The position numbers and the translations under genes are program-made. A stretch of DNA of 6,676 bases from Psychrobacter sp. (GTDB taxonomy: Bacteria; Pseudomonadota; Gammaproteobacteria; Pseudomonadales; Moraxellaceae). The notes under the pieces are model-generated. The model had not been told where the DNA came from. It did no database searches and saw nothing but the letters and a program-made list of their open reading frames with translations. The stretch lies in contig JAHHUJ010000117.1 in NCBI GenBank assembly GCA_020024075.1, positions 1-6,676 of the forward strand, read 5' to 3'. Of the stretch, positions 6,605 to 6,676 are shown one piece after another. Numbering within the stretch: position 1 is the stretch's first letter; each line of letters begins with the position of its first letter.

Positions 6605-6676
6605 GATAACTTAAGCTACAAGATAACTTAAGCTACAAGATAACTTAAGCTACAAGATAACTTAAGCTACAAGATA
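6605..6676. repeat. Perfect 17-bp tandem repeat array, at least 4.2 copies, cut by the window edge
   Basis: The unit ACTTAAGCTACAAGATA (17 bases) repeats with period 17 and no mismatch from GATA at 6605 to the last base: 72 bases, four full units plus 4. Each unit holds the palindrome CTTAAG and the run TTAAGCTAC. One extra ACTTAAG occurs at 6583-6589 outside the period. There are no spacers between units, so it is a direct tandem repeat of the minisatellite kind. It lies upstream of the ClsC-like gene, and the array's true length is unknown. Confidence 0.95.

Noticed and set aside
6605..6676. CRISPR array
   Set aside because: The 17-bp units are contiguous with no unique spacers, and no cas gene is present.

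Overview
The window looks like ordinary chromosome from a gamma-proteobacterium of the Moraxellaceae, most likely Psychrobacter. This rests on the moderate, AT-leaning base composition, the character of the proteins and the gene types; no rRNA or other firm taxonomic marker is present, so the genus is an inference.

Left half, plus strand (1-2085): the 3' end of a signal peptide peptidase of the SppA/S49 family, followed with no spacer (TAAATG) by an alpha/beta hydrolase, then after 56 bases by a CPBP (CAAX-type) intramembrane metalloprotease. The three read in one direction with no terminator between them and probably form one transcript. Two of the three are membrane-associated proteases. 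The 56-base gap carries a degenerate 15-bp triple repeat. A strong hairpin at 2198-2229 with T-runs on both sides ends this unit and also the opposing one.

Right half, minus strand (6328 down to 2249): a lipoprotein of the phospholipase D superfamily resembling the cardiolipin synthase ClsC/YmdC, then a 12-helix major facilitator of the MHS (metabolite:H+ symporter) type, then dusA, the tRNA-dihydrouridine(20/20a) synthase. The gaps are 90 and 42 bases with no visible terminator, so co-transcription is possible, although the three functions (envelope lipid synthesis, solute transport, tRNA modification) are unrelated.

Right edge (6329-6676): a gene-free stretch upstream of the phospholipase D gene that ends in a perfect 17-bp tandem repeat (at least 4.2 copies) running off the window.

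I do not see a clearly new biological system. The points most worth a second look are the 17-bp array with its 11-bp core echoed after the CPBP gene, the start-site correction that turns the ClsC-like protein into a probable outer-membrane lipoprotein, the coupled SppA/hydrolase/CPBP cluster, and several inverted repeats inside coding sequence.
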